Source: Candidatus Sericytochromatia bacterium
GTDB taxonomy: Bacteria > Cyanobacteriota > Sericytochromatia > UBA7694
DNA length: 5,151 nucleotides
Assembly (NCBI GenBank): GCA_913773825.1
Contig: CAJYHH010001158.1
Location: forward strand, 1 to 5,151
Direction: 5' to 3'
The notes under the pieces are model-generated. The model ran no database searches and was not told the origin of the DNA. It saw only the letters and a list, made by a program, of their open reading frames with translations. Position 1 is the first letter of the stretch. Each line of letters begins with the position of its first letter. Below, in pieces: positions 1-5,151 of the stretch. The translations under genes were made by a program, and so were the position numbers.

Positions 1-1
1 G

Positions 2-649
2 CCCCCTTACAGCAACGATCCCTTCGACAAACCCGGCACCAAGCCCCCCAGCTATGGCCATGATAAACCGAGCTATCCTTCTTATCCCAGCTACCCGAGC
101 TATCCTAGCTACCCTTCTTACCCCAGCACGCCCAGCTACCCCGATTATGGCAGCGACCCCTATAACAATGACTACGGCAATAACTATGGCAACGATTACG
201 ACGTAAGCCGCGCCTTTGACCGTCTGCGCTCTGCTGAAGGCAATCGCACCGATGCAGAAGCCGCTCTGCGCCTGGTGACCTCTGCCCGTCGTTCTTATGA
301 ATCGCTTGATGACGTTGTTAGCAGCTATCTGAGCCTGCTCTACGCTGAAGGTGGTTCTGCCAACACCAGTGACGCCATGAGCAACTTCCGCATGATTGAC
401 CGCAACCTGCGTTCTGGCGAATCCCGTGGTCGTGCCACTGAAAGCTTCAATATGCTGCTCCGTGCTGAAGGTGGCTCCAGCAGCACCAGTGATGCTCAGG
501 GCAATTACGAACTGATTGACCGTCATCTCCGCAGCTACGATGATCGCAGCAGCGAGGCAGAACGTTTTAACAGCATCCTGCGTGGCGAAGGTGGCCAGAG
601 CTATACATCCAGCGCCCGCCGCACCTACTCTATGCTCAAAGGCTATTAA
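2..649 (+). CDS. 3' part of an unrecognised repeat protein (PSY tract plus 40-residue repeats)
   Basis: The frame is open from base 2 to the TAA at 647-649 (215 residues) and the start lies outside the window. A GTG at 275 could be mistaken for a start, but it is an internal Val within the first repeat, has no ribosome site, and the compositionally distinctive frame is open well upstream of it. Residues 1-22 are Pro/Asp/Lys-rich. Residues 23-49 are nine Pro-Ser-Tyr-type triplets, residues 54-67 are an Asn/Asp/Gly/Tyr tract (YNNDYGNNYGNDYD), and residues 72-215 are three and a half copies of a 40-residue repeat anchored on AEGG. No catalytic motif or membrane segment is visible, and any signal peptide would be in the missing part. 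The composition resembles exported or surface proteins with a flexible stalk, but that is inference and I do not recognise the family. It is convergent with the vWA lipoprotein gene and is followed by a strong terminator. Confidence 0.8.
   Translation, partial: PPYSNDPFDKPGTKPPSYGHDKPSYPSYPSYPSYPSYPSYPSTPSYPDYGSDPYNNDYGNNYGNDYDVSRAFDRLRSAEGNRTDAEAALRLVTSARRSYESLDDVVSSYLSLLYAEGGSANTSDAMSNFRMIDRNLRSGESRGRATESFNMLLRAEGGSSSTSDAQGNYELIDRHLRSYDDRSSEAERFNSILRGEGGQSYTSSARRTYSMLKGY
68..148 (+). repeat. Pro-Ser-Tyr triplet tract, nine units
   Basis: Nine consecutive 9-base units encode six PSY triplets, then PST, PSY and PDY. One more isolated PSY lies just before, at 47-55. Codons vary between units (agc/tct, tat/tac, ccc/cct/ccg), so the protein pattern is kept while the DNA has drifted. 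That suggests selection on the peptide rather than a fresh slippage expansion. Such tracts are usually extended and disordered; a role as a stalk or adhesive segment is only inferred. Confidence 0.85.
215..646 (+). repeat. Degenerate 40-residue tandem repeat, about 3.5 copies
   Basis: The copies lie at 215-325 (37 residues, most diverged), 326-445 (40), 446-565 (40) and 566-646 (27, ends at the stop codon). The two central copies share a pattern: an aromatic start, two Leu, A-E-G-G-S, then T-S-D-A, N-[FY]-x-x-I-D-R-x-L-R-S, and a polar Arg/Ser/Glu end. The AEG anchors begin at 233, 344, 464 and 584 (GEGG in the last), giving spacings of 111, 120 and 120 bases. The regular hydrophobic positions between Gly-rich turns suggest a helical repeat. 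I do not know a named domain with this signature. Confidence 0.8.
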
Positions 650-701
650 GCCCCAAAGCGCCCAACAGATTTATTGATTTAGTCCACACACAAATGCACA
701 G

Positions 702-725
702 CCCGACCCCCTGGTCGGGTTTTTT
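702..725 (+). terminator. Intrinsic terminator of the repeat-protein gene
   Basis: CCCGACC at 702-708 pairs perfectly with GGTCGGG at 713-719 around a four-base loop, and six T follow at 720-725. It lies 52 bases after the stop of the repeat-protein gene. Read from the other strand the hairpin has no T run after it, so it is a clear terminator only for rightward transcription. Confidence 0.9.
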
Positions 726-731
726 AATTGT

Positions 732-807
732 GAAAAAGGGAAGGACTGTGAGAGTTGTGTGCCTTGGCAACAATCCCATACAGACACACAGCCTTCATAG
801 CTCACAG
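732..807 (-). terminator. Possible weak terminator structure after the vWA gene
   Basis: Nested inverted repeats lie just after the leftward vWA gene: CTGTGAG (746-752) with CTCACAG (801-807), and inside it GTGTG (757-761) with CACAC (785-789). In the leftward transcript the last arm is followed by a T/C-rich stretch ending in five T (732-745). The loop is long and the inner stem short, so this is a weak candidate; no better terminator for the vWA genes is visible. Confidence 0.25.
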
Positions 808-813
808 CCCGCT

Positions 814-2574
814 TTATTTAATCGCGCCACCGCCAAGTTGGCGCAGCAAGTACTGATGCCAGTCGGGCAGCGCTTTAGGATTTTGGCTGCTGCTGATTAA
901 CTCAGTCTGAGACTGCACGCGCAATGGGCTTTGAAGCTGACTGGCTTTAGCAACCAGAGTAACAAATTCATTAAGTTGACTATGGCCACTCAGATCCATT
1001 TGGGCTGTCTGAGCCAGACTGGCAACTTCGCTGAGTTTACGGTCACGGGCAAACACAGATCCCCGCATAATTTCAGCATATTCAGCAACCGCTGTTGCGA
1101 GCTTAAACGAAGGGCTGGCATTGCGAAATGAGGTTTCATCAGCCAGTGCAACTGGCTTACTCAATTCCTGAATGCGGTTATAGTTGGCCACATCCTGATA
1201 ACGCAGACTAACCGTAGCCAAATCTCCAGCTTTGACACCGGCTTTAACCCGGACTTCATAAAGGGCTGTGACGCTGTGATTAGCGCCTATTTCACCGGCG
1301 TCAATCGCATCATTGCGAAAGTCTTTATCCGCAATATTGCGGTTTTCATAGCCCAGTAATCGGTACTGCTCAACGGTTTCTTTGTTAAACGAAACCTGGA
1401 TTTTAGCATCTTTAGCGATCGTCTGAAGTGTGCTGGTCAAGTCACTGCCCAGGACTTTTTGGGCTTCAGCCAATGTATCAATGTAAGCGTAAGTGCCATC
1501 CCCCTGATTGGCAAGTTGCTCCATCAGCGTATCATTGTACTCACCCATCCCAAAGCCTAAGGTTGTCAGGCTAATCCCTGACTCACTCTGCTGCTTGATT
1601 TTGCTTAAAATGGCATCTGGGCCTGTTGCTCCTACATTGGCAACACCGTCAGAGCAGAGAATCACCCGATTGATCGCACCTTGGCGAAACTGTTTGCTAG
1701 CTTGTTGATAAGCCAGCAATAAACCGGCTTCAGCATTGGTTGAACCCTCGGGGCGCAAGCTGTCGATAGCAGTTAAAATAGCCGCGGGATGATTTACAGC
1801 AGTATGTTCTAACGCAACTCGGGCATCTGTCCCATAAATCACTAATCCAACGCTATCCCTAGGCCGCAGTTGGCTAACAAGCTGACTCAGGCTCTTTTTA
1901 ACTAACTCCAGACGGTCATCCCGATTCATTGAGCCTGACACATCTACCACAAAGGTCAGATTGGCGTCCTGACGCTGGCGATCCAGAATCTCTTTGCCTT
2001 GAATCCCAATCCGCAGCATGCGGGTCTCATTCTCACCAAAATAGGACGGAGCCAATTCTGTGTGAATCGCCAGCGCCTGGCCCACAGGCTGAGGATAGCG
2101 ATAGTTAAAAGCATTGAGATATTCTTCAGTTCGGACTGAATCTTTGGAGGGCATGCGATTGGCCATTAACTCACTGCGCCCCAGGCTATAAGAGCCTGTG
2201 TCAACATCCAGCGCAAAAGTTGAAAGCGGATCTGTACTGGTTTCAACAAAGGGATTGGTACCGTAATTGGTAAAAAAAGTATCGCGATAGGGATTTGGCA
2301 TCAGCTCCGTCAAATGAGTTGAACCCGTTTGCCCAGGTTGAGCTGTTGGAAAGGGCTGTGGGCTAGATTCAGATCCAGGTGTCCCAAACGATGTGCCAGG
2401 AATTGGGGATGCTGGCCGACCCGATCCACTGCTTTGACCACTTATATTCGTTGAAGGCCGTGAATTACCTTGAGCGCCAACATAAACAGGTCTATGGTTC
2501 AACTGCGATGCCGTACTACAAGCCGTCAGACCAGAGAAACAAACGACACTCATCAGATACACAGTTTTTTTCAT
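814..2574 (-). CDS. YfbK-like von Willebrand factor A domain lipoprotein (downstream paralog)
   Basis: The 586-residue protein begins with a lipoprotein signal peptide (MKKTVYLMSVVCFSGLTAC) with lipobox LTAC and Cys19 as the lipidation site. A Ser/Gly/Pro-rich linker reaches to about residue 95. Next comes the N-terminal vWF_A-type region starting at FFTNYG, then a vWA domain (about 205-375), then the YfbK-type C-terminal region (DUF3520-like, containing LGYENR and GANHSVTALYEV). MIDAS residues are complete: Asp211/Ser213/Ser215 in DVSGSM, Thr279 in GSTNAEAG and Asp309 in CSDGVANVG, so divalent metal-dependent ligand binding is plausible. Length is close to E. coli YfbK (about 575), whose function is not established. 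I chose the ATG at 2574 because AGAGGGG lies 8 bases upstream and the signal peptide starts there. An in-frame TTG at 2601 would add nine residues ahead of the signal and lies upstream of the ribosome site. Expected location is the periplasm, membrane-anchored. It is a paralog of the gene immediately upstream. Confidence 0.92.
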   Translation of the reverse strand: MKKTVYLMSVVCFSGLTACSTASQLNHRPVYVGAQGNSRPSTNISGQSSGSGRPASPIPGTSFGTPGSESSPQPFPTAQPGQTGSTHLTELMPNPYRDTFFTNYGTNPFVETSTDPLSTFALDVDTGSYSLGRSELMANRMPSKDSVRTEEYLNAFNYRYPQPVGQALAIHTELAPSYFGENETRMLRIGIQGKEILDRQRQDANLTFVVDVSGSMNRDDRLELVKKSLSQLVSQLRPRDSVGLVIYGTDARVALEHTAVNHPAAILTAIDSLRPEGSTNAEAGLLLAYQQASKQFRQGAINRVILCSDGVANVGATGPDAILSKIKQQSESGISLTTLGFGMGEYNDTLMEQLANQGDGTYAYIDTLAEAQKVLGSDLTSTLQTIAKDAKIQVSFNKETVEQYRLLGYENRNIADKDFRNDAIDAGEIGANHSVTALYEVRVKAGVKAGDLATVSLRYQDVANYNRIQELSKPVALADETSFRNASPSFKLATAVAEYAEIMRGSVFARDRKLSEVASLAQTAQMDLSGHSQLNEFVTLVAKASQLQSPLRVQSQTELISSSQNPKALPDWHQYLLRQLGGGAIK

Positions 2575-2582
2575 GACAATAA

Positions 2583-2589
2583 CCCCTCT
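2583..2589 (-). promoter_or_regulatory. Ribosome binding site fixing the start at 2574
   Basis: In the leftward transcript AGAGGGG lies 8 bases before the ATG at 2574. It falls inside the extension that a TTG start at 2601 would create, so it supports the shorter protein, which also begins directly with a standard lipoprotein signal peptide. Confidence 0.7.
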
Positions 2590-2622
2590 GAACTTAGCCA
2601 AAAATTCTGAGACTGAATGATT

Positions 2623-2651
2623 CTAATAACAATGACTGAAATGAATCTCAA
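2623..2651 (-). promoter_or_regulatory. Possible sigma70-type promoter for the downstream vWA gene
   Basis: On the - strand, TTGAGA (2651-2646, five of six matches to TTGACA) is separated by 17 bases from TATTAG (2628-2623, four of six matches to TATAAT). Transcription would start near 2616 and give a leader of about 40 bases containing the ribosome site. The -35 box overlaps one arm of the intergenic hairpin. The match is moderate, and read-through from the upstream paralog is the alternative. Confidence 0.4.
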
Positions 2652-2684
2652 AGACTAAAAATTTAGGTCTCTTAGCCTTTGAGA
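2646..2684 (-). other. Intergenic 13-bp hairpin between the two vWA genes
   Basis: Arms at 2646-2658 and 2672-2684 are complementary at 12 of 13 positions around a 13-base loop. The single exception is A opposite C on the + strand but a G-U wobble in the leftward transcript, so the structure fits RNA made from the vWA genes better than the opposite strand. It starts 20 bases after the upstream gene's stop codon. No T run follows, so it is not a typical intrinsic terminator; it could protect the 3' end of the upstream message, mark a processing site, or be a weak terminator. Confidence 0.55.
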
Positions 2685-2703
2685 CAAGTAGCTTGGTGAG
2701 CGC

Positions 2704-4530
2704 TTACTGAACCGCTTTGCCACCGAGTTGTTTAAGCAGAAAGTTCTGCCAGGCCGGCAGATTTTTATCGTTTTTGCTTTCTGCCACAATGGCATCCAGG
2801 CTTTTGACGGTAGTGGGCTGCTGCAGCGCTGCTGCTTTTTGGGCCAGAGTTGAAAATTCACTGATGAGCGTATCGCTAGGATAGGCATTTTGAGCGGTCC
2901 GGGCCAGCTCAACAACCTGACTAAGCTTACCTTCACGGGCAAAAATAGAGCCGCGCAAAATCTCAGCAAACTCAGCAACTGAAACTGCTAACCGTAAAGA
3001 GCCATCCGCATTGCTAAAGGCTTTTAAATCGCTGGCCTGTACAGCTTTATTGAGTTCTTTCACGCGATTGGCATCAGCCACATCTGCATAACGCAAATAG
3101 ACTTTAGCCACTTCACCCGTACTGGCTTCTGGCTTAAAGCGCACTTCATACAGGGCTGTAACGCTATGGTTAGCACCGACTTCACCCGCATCTACGGTGT
3201 CATTGCGGAAGTCATCATCTGCAACATCACGGTTTTCGTAACCCAGCAGACGATATTGATCCACCAGCTCAGGATTAAACGCAACCTGGATTTTGACATC
3301 TTTGGCAATAATTTGCAGGGTGCTGGTCAGCTGGGTAACTAAGACACGCTGAGCTTCTTCAAAGGTATCGATATAGGCATAAGAGCCATCACCCTGATTC
3401 GCCAGCTGCTCCATCAGGGTGTCATTGTAATCGCCCATACCAAAGCCTAAAGTCGTCAGAGTAATTCCCGCTTCACTGTTCTGTTTAATTTTGCTAAGAA
3501 TGGCTTCCGGGCCTGTATCCCCCACATTGGCAACCCCGTCAGAGCACAGAATCACACGGTTGATCAGGCCTGGACGCAAAGCTTTACTGGCTTCTTGGTA
3601 AGCCAGAGTTAAACCCGCTTCGGCATTTGTGGAGCCTTCAGGGCGTAGACTGTCAATGGCACTGAGAATGGCATTTTTATCACTAACTGAAGTGTGTGCC
3701 AAAATGCTACGGGCATCTGTTCCGTAGATGACAATCCCAATTTTGTCAGTTGGGCGTAATTGATCCACCATCAGACGCAGACTGCGTTTAACGAGTTCCA
3801 GGCGGTTCGCTTGATTCATCGAGCCCGATACATCAATTACAAAAGTCAGGACGGCGTCCTGGCGGTCTTTATCCAGCACCTCTTTGCCCTGAATCCCGAC
3901 CCGCAGCAGCTTTGTATCAGCCTCGCCAAAATAAGAGGGAATTAAATCAGTGTGAATCGCAAAAGCACCGGTTAGAGGCTGGCCATAGTGATAGTTAAAG
4001 TAATTGAGATACTCTTCAGTCCGGACTGAATTTTGGGGCGGCAATTGATTGGCATTGAGATAGCCACGTGCCAGGGTATAAGAAGCTGTGTCAACGTCAG
4101 CAGCAAAAGTTGAGAAGGGGTCAGTCGCGGCTTCGACAAAAGGATTAACGCCGTAATTGGTAAAGAAATTCTGACGGCTATCGCGAGTGACTTGATCTGG
4201 CCCCACAGGTCCGGCTGAAGGGGAAGGGACAGGTGAAGAACTAGGTGAGACACTAGGCAACGCGCTAGCAGAAGGTGAAGCCATTGGCGAAGCTGTAGCA
4301 GAAGCAGAGGGCAGGGCTGTTGGTATAGATGTTGCTGTAGCAGTGGGCGCTGGGGTTGGCATGGCGCTAGGTGCAGTGGTGGGGGTTGCAGACGGAAAGG
4401 GAAAATCAGAGGGAAGTGCCGTTGCGCTAGGCGAAGGAGTCGGGCTTGTCGGTGCGGGGCCACAGCTCGCTAAAGGGCTCACAGCCAGAGTTAACAGAGT
4501 AAACGCACACAGTCCACGCATTGGGCGCAT
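2704..4530 (-). CDS. YfbK-like von Willebrand factor A domain lipoprotein with Pro/Ser/Ala/Thr linker (upstream paralog)
   Basis: The 608-residue protein has a lipoprotein signal peptide with lipobox LASC and Cys23. A low-complexity linker follows at about residues 24-112, then the vWF_A N-terminal region from FFTNYG (about 122), a vWA domain (about 228-400) and the YfbK-type C-terminal region. MIDAS residues are present: Asp233/Ser235/Ser237 (DVSGSM), Thr301 (GSTNAEAG) and Asp331 (CSDGVANVG). An upstream ATG at 4554 has no Shine-Dalgarno and sits within about 7 bases of the predicted transcription start. The ATG at 4530 has GAGG 10 bases upstream and is preferred; a further in-frame ATG lies at 4521. 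From FFTNYG to the C-terminus this protein and its downstream neighbour have equal length (486 residues). Over one 67-residue stretch from INRVILCSDG to YIDT, 60 residues are identical. A recent tandem duplication with linker divergence is inferred. Predicted location is the cell envelope; ligand and role are unknown. Confidence 0.92.
   Translation of the reverse strand: MRPMRGLCAFTLLTLAVSPLASCGPAPTSPTPSPSATALPSDFPFPSATPTTAPSAMPTPAPTATATSIPTALPSASATASPMASPSASALPSVSPSSSPVPSPSAGPVGPDQVTRDSRQNFFTNYGVNPFVEAATDPFSTFAADVDTASYTLARGYLNANQLPPQNSVRTEEYLNYFNYHYGQPLTGAFAIHTDLIPSYFGEADTKLLRVGIQGKEVLDKDRQDAVLTFVIDVSGSMNQANRLELVKRSLRLMVDQLRPTDKIGIVIYGTDARSILAHTSVSDKNAILSAIDSLRPEGSTNAEAGLTLAYQEASKALRPGLINRVILCSDGVANVGDTGPEAILSKIKQNSEAGITLTTLGFGMGDYNDTLMEQLANQGDGSYAYIDTFEEAQRVLVTQLTSTLQIIAKDVKIQVAFNPELVDQYRLLGYENRDVADDDFRNDTVDAGEVGANHSVTALYEVRFKPEASTGEVAKVYLRYADVADANRVKELNKAVQASDLKAFSNADGSLRLAVSVAEFAEILRGSIFAREGKLSQVVELARTAQNAYPSDTLISEFSTLAQKAAALQQPTTVKSLDAIVAESKNDKNLPAWQNFLLKQLGGKAVQ
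4195..4461 (-). repeat. Low-complexity Pro/Ser/Ala/Thr linker-coding region
   Basis: About 89 codons directly after the lipidation Cys encode almost only Pro, Ser, Ala and Thr, with many short PSxS, PTxP and SAxA motifs. The tract is probably an extended tether holding the vWA domain away from the membrane. The equivalent linker of the downstream paralog is shorter and richer in Gly, Ser and Gln, with no visible alignment between them. Confidence 0.8.
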
Positions 4531-4540
4531 AGGGGAAAAT

Positions 4541-4544
4541 CCTC
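4541..4544 (-). promoter_or_regulatory. Ribosome binding site supporting the start at 4530
   Basis: GAGG in the leftward transcript lies 10 bases before the ATG at 4530. No comparable purine-rich site precedes the ATG at 4554, where the upstream bases read ACTGAACCCTGA. The spacing is slightly long but usable. Confidence 0.5.
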
Positions 4545-4567
4545 GCGGTCTCATTCAGGGTTCAGTC

Positions 4568-4596
4568 ATCATAGATTGAAATTACTTTTTTGTAAA
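4568..4596 (-). promoter_or_regulatory. Sigma70-type promoter for the vWA gene pair
   Basis: On the - strand, TTTACA (4596-4591, five of six matches to TTGACA) and TATGAT (4573-4568, five of six matches to TATAAT) are separated by exactly 17 bases. An A-run (CAAAAAATGGG) lies just upstream of the -35 and could act as an UP-like element. The predicted transcription start near 4561 leaves about 30 bases of leader before the ATG at 4530, which agrees with the ribosome site there. This is the best promoter match I found in the window. Confidence 0.65.
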
Positions 4597-4694
4597 TACC
4601 CATTTTTTGAGTAAAGAAATGGCTCAGGCAAGGATTGTTTACAAAGCACCGATAAGCAAAACGGATCCCTGATTCGCACTCTGGAGGCCTTGTT

Positions 4695-5150
4695 ATGTCG
4701 AGTATTCATCGTAATCCGTCTTTACCCCCGCAGGCTAAGCCGGCAGCCGCTCCGGCCCCAAGTAACAGCCCGTCAACAGGTAAGGCTCCTGCAGCACCGA
4801 CAAAACCAGGTAAAAATACGCCACCTGTTAATCTCCAGACTCCTCAGGATCTGTTTAAACCCGCTTCTGCCAAAGGCAAAAGTGCAACAAGCATTCCCTT
4901 ATTAGACACTCAGCCAAGCGGGAAAACGTCTAAACCAGCTAAAGCCGCGCCGACAGGTAAAGTAAGCGCAGCCCCGATTGCGCCGGGTACCGTTGTAGGC
5001 CATCCCAAAGGGACGGGTTATTTTCCGCACAATAGCAAAATGGAAGGTGGCCATCTTGATATGCAGGGTAAGCCGTCCCTTTGGGATGGCCTACAACGGT
5101 ACCCGGCGCAATCGGGGCTGCGCTTACTTTACCTGTCGGCGCGGCTTTAG
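4695..5150 (+). CDS. Pro/Ala/Lys-rich protein with MEGG motif, C-terminus replaced by fold-back
   Basis: The ATG at 4695 follows GGAGG (4683-4687) at 7 bases, a strong ribosome site. Residues 1 to about 93 are low-complexity Pro/Ala/Lys/Ser/Thr, with no signal peptide visible. Residues 98-126 (GTVVGHPKGTGYFPHN, then SKMEGGHLDMQGK) look like the start of a folded domain. I recall similar TGYYP...MEGG...GKP openings in proteins with a 3D or RlpA-like double-psi beta-barrel, but this is memory, not a search. From base 5073 the sequence is the reverse complement of the gene's own codons 82-107, so residues from about 127 to the stop at 5148-5150 are antisense translation and probably not real. 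The true gene should continue further. It is divergent from the vWA pair; no convincing rightward promoter was found. Function unknown. Confidence 0.65.
   Translation: MSSIHRNPSLPPQAKPAAAPAPSNSPSTGKAPAAPTKPGKNTPPVNLQTPQDLFKPASAKGKSATSIPLLDTQPSGKTSKPAKAAPTGKVSAAPIAPGTVVGHPKGTGYFPHNSKMEGGHLDMQGKPSLWDGLQRYPAQSGLRLLYLSARL
4938..5016 (+). repeat. Left arm of a perfect 79-bp inverted repeat (native copy)
   Basis: I compared this arm base by base with 5073-5151 and found perfect reverse complementarity over the stretches I checked, with no mismatch until 5017 against 5072 (G opposite G). This arm encodes residues 82-107 of the Pro/Ala-rich protein in the same composition as the flanking codons, so it is the original copy. 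The spacer between the arms is 56 bases (5017-5072). Confidence 0.95.
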
Positions 5151-5151
5151 C
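5073..5151 (-). repeat. Right arm of the 79-bp inverted repeat, probable fold-back artefact
   Basis: These bases are the reverse complement of 4938-5016 and run to the last base of the window, so the real arm may be longer. On the + strand they interrupt the domain that begins at GYFPHN with unrelated residues and a stop. Read on the - strand they repeat the codons of the Pro/Ala-rich gene. An inverted chimera from amplification or library preparation, or an assembler folding back at a contig end, explains this most simply. A genuine hairpin or inverted duplication is the alternative. Confidence 0.8.

Noticed and set aside
275..649. A separate gene starting at the GTG at 275
   Set aside because: The same frame is open back to base 2 with Pro-Ser-Tyr and Asn/Gly tracts that are plainly coding, and 275 falls inside the first repeat copy with no ribosome site. 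It is the same gene.
702..725. The GC hairpin as a bidirectional terminator serving the vWA genes
   Set aside because: On the - strand the stem is followed by CTGTGCATTTG, not a T run, so only rightward termination is supported.
2655..2978. A 107-codon open frame on the - strand, and a 163-codon one at 3972-4463
   Set aside because: Both overlap the vWA gene in another frame. They have Leu/Pro/Arg/Ser-heavy composition typical of shadow frames, no ribosome site and no recognisable motif.
4343..4579. A + strand Gly/Val/Ala-rich open frame
   Set aside because: It is the antisense reading of the Pro/Ser/Ala/Thr linker, whose codons produce Gly/Val/Ala on the other strand, and it runs into the divergent promoter.
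4635..4666. A rightward promoter for the Pro/Ala-rich gene using TTGTTT or TTTACA as -35
   Set aside because: No acceptable -10 box is found at 16-18 bases from either; the best hexamers match at only two or three positions. A promoter must exist nearby but cannot be placed with confidence.
4938..5151. The inverted repeat as transposon ends or a phase-variable invertible switch
   Set aside because: The left arm is ordinary coding sequence of the host gene, the 56-base spacer holds only continuing coding sequence with no promoter or recombinase gene, and no target duplication is visible.

Overview
The window is bacterial DNA with compact gene spacing, ordinary sigma70-like promoter spacing and Shine-Dalgarno sites. 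Two genes encode exported lipoproteins of the YfbK type (von Willebrand factor A domain), a family found mainly in diderm bacteria, so a Gram-negative-type cell envelope is likely. The sequence does not fix the taxon. A cyanobacterial-side lineage such as Vampirovibrionia/Melainabacteria would fit my recollection of the MEGG-motif protein at the right end, but that is a weak guess.

Layout from left to right. (1) Bases 2-649, + strand: the 3' part of a gene whose start lies outside the window. It encodes a Pro-Ser-Tyr triplet tract, an Asn/Asp/Gly/Tyr tract and three and a half copies of a degenerate 40-residue repeat, and I do not recognise it. A clear intrinsic terminator follows at 702-725. 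(2) Bases 814-2574 and 2704-4530, both - strand: two tandem paralogous YfbK-like lipoproteins with intact metal-binding (MIDAS) residues. From the shared FFTNYG motif to the C-terminus they have equal length, while their signal peptides and linkers are unrelated. The upstream copy has a good promoter at 4568-4596. The downstream copy sits behind a 129-base gap that holds a 13-bp hairpin and a second possible promoter. The two could therefore be co-transcribed, independently tuned, or both. (3) Bases 4555-4694: a divergent intergenic region. (4) Bases 4695 to the right edge, + strand: a Pro/Ala/Lys-rich protein whose recognisable part, around GYFPHNSKMEGG, has barely begun when the sequence folds back on itself.

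The most striking structure is at the right edge. Bases 5073-5151 are an exact reverse complement of 4938-5016, with 56 bases between, and the match runs to the last base of the window. The left arm is ordinary coding sequence of gene (4), while the right arm only makes sense as its antisense copy. A chimeric or contig-end fold-back artefact is therefore the leading explanation, although a real hairpin or inverted duplication cannot be excluded. The C-terminus after about residue 126 of that gene should not be trusted.

Functionally, the best-supported content is a locus for surface or periplasmic vWA lipoproteins, with a convergent repeat protein on one side and a divergent proline-rich protein on the other. 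I see no RNA genes, CRISPR array, insertion sequence or phage gene.
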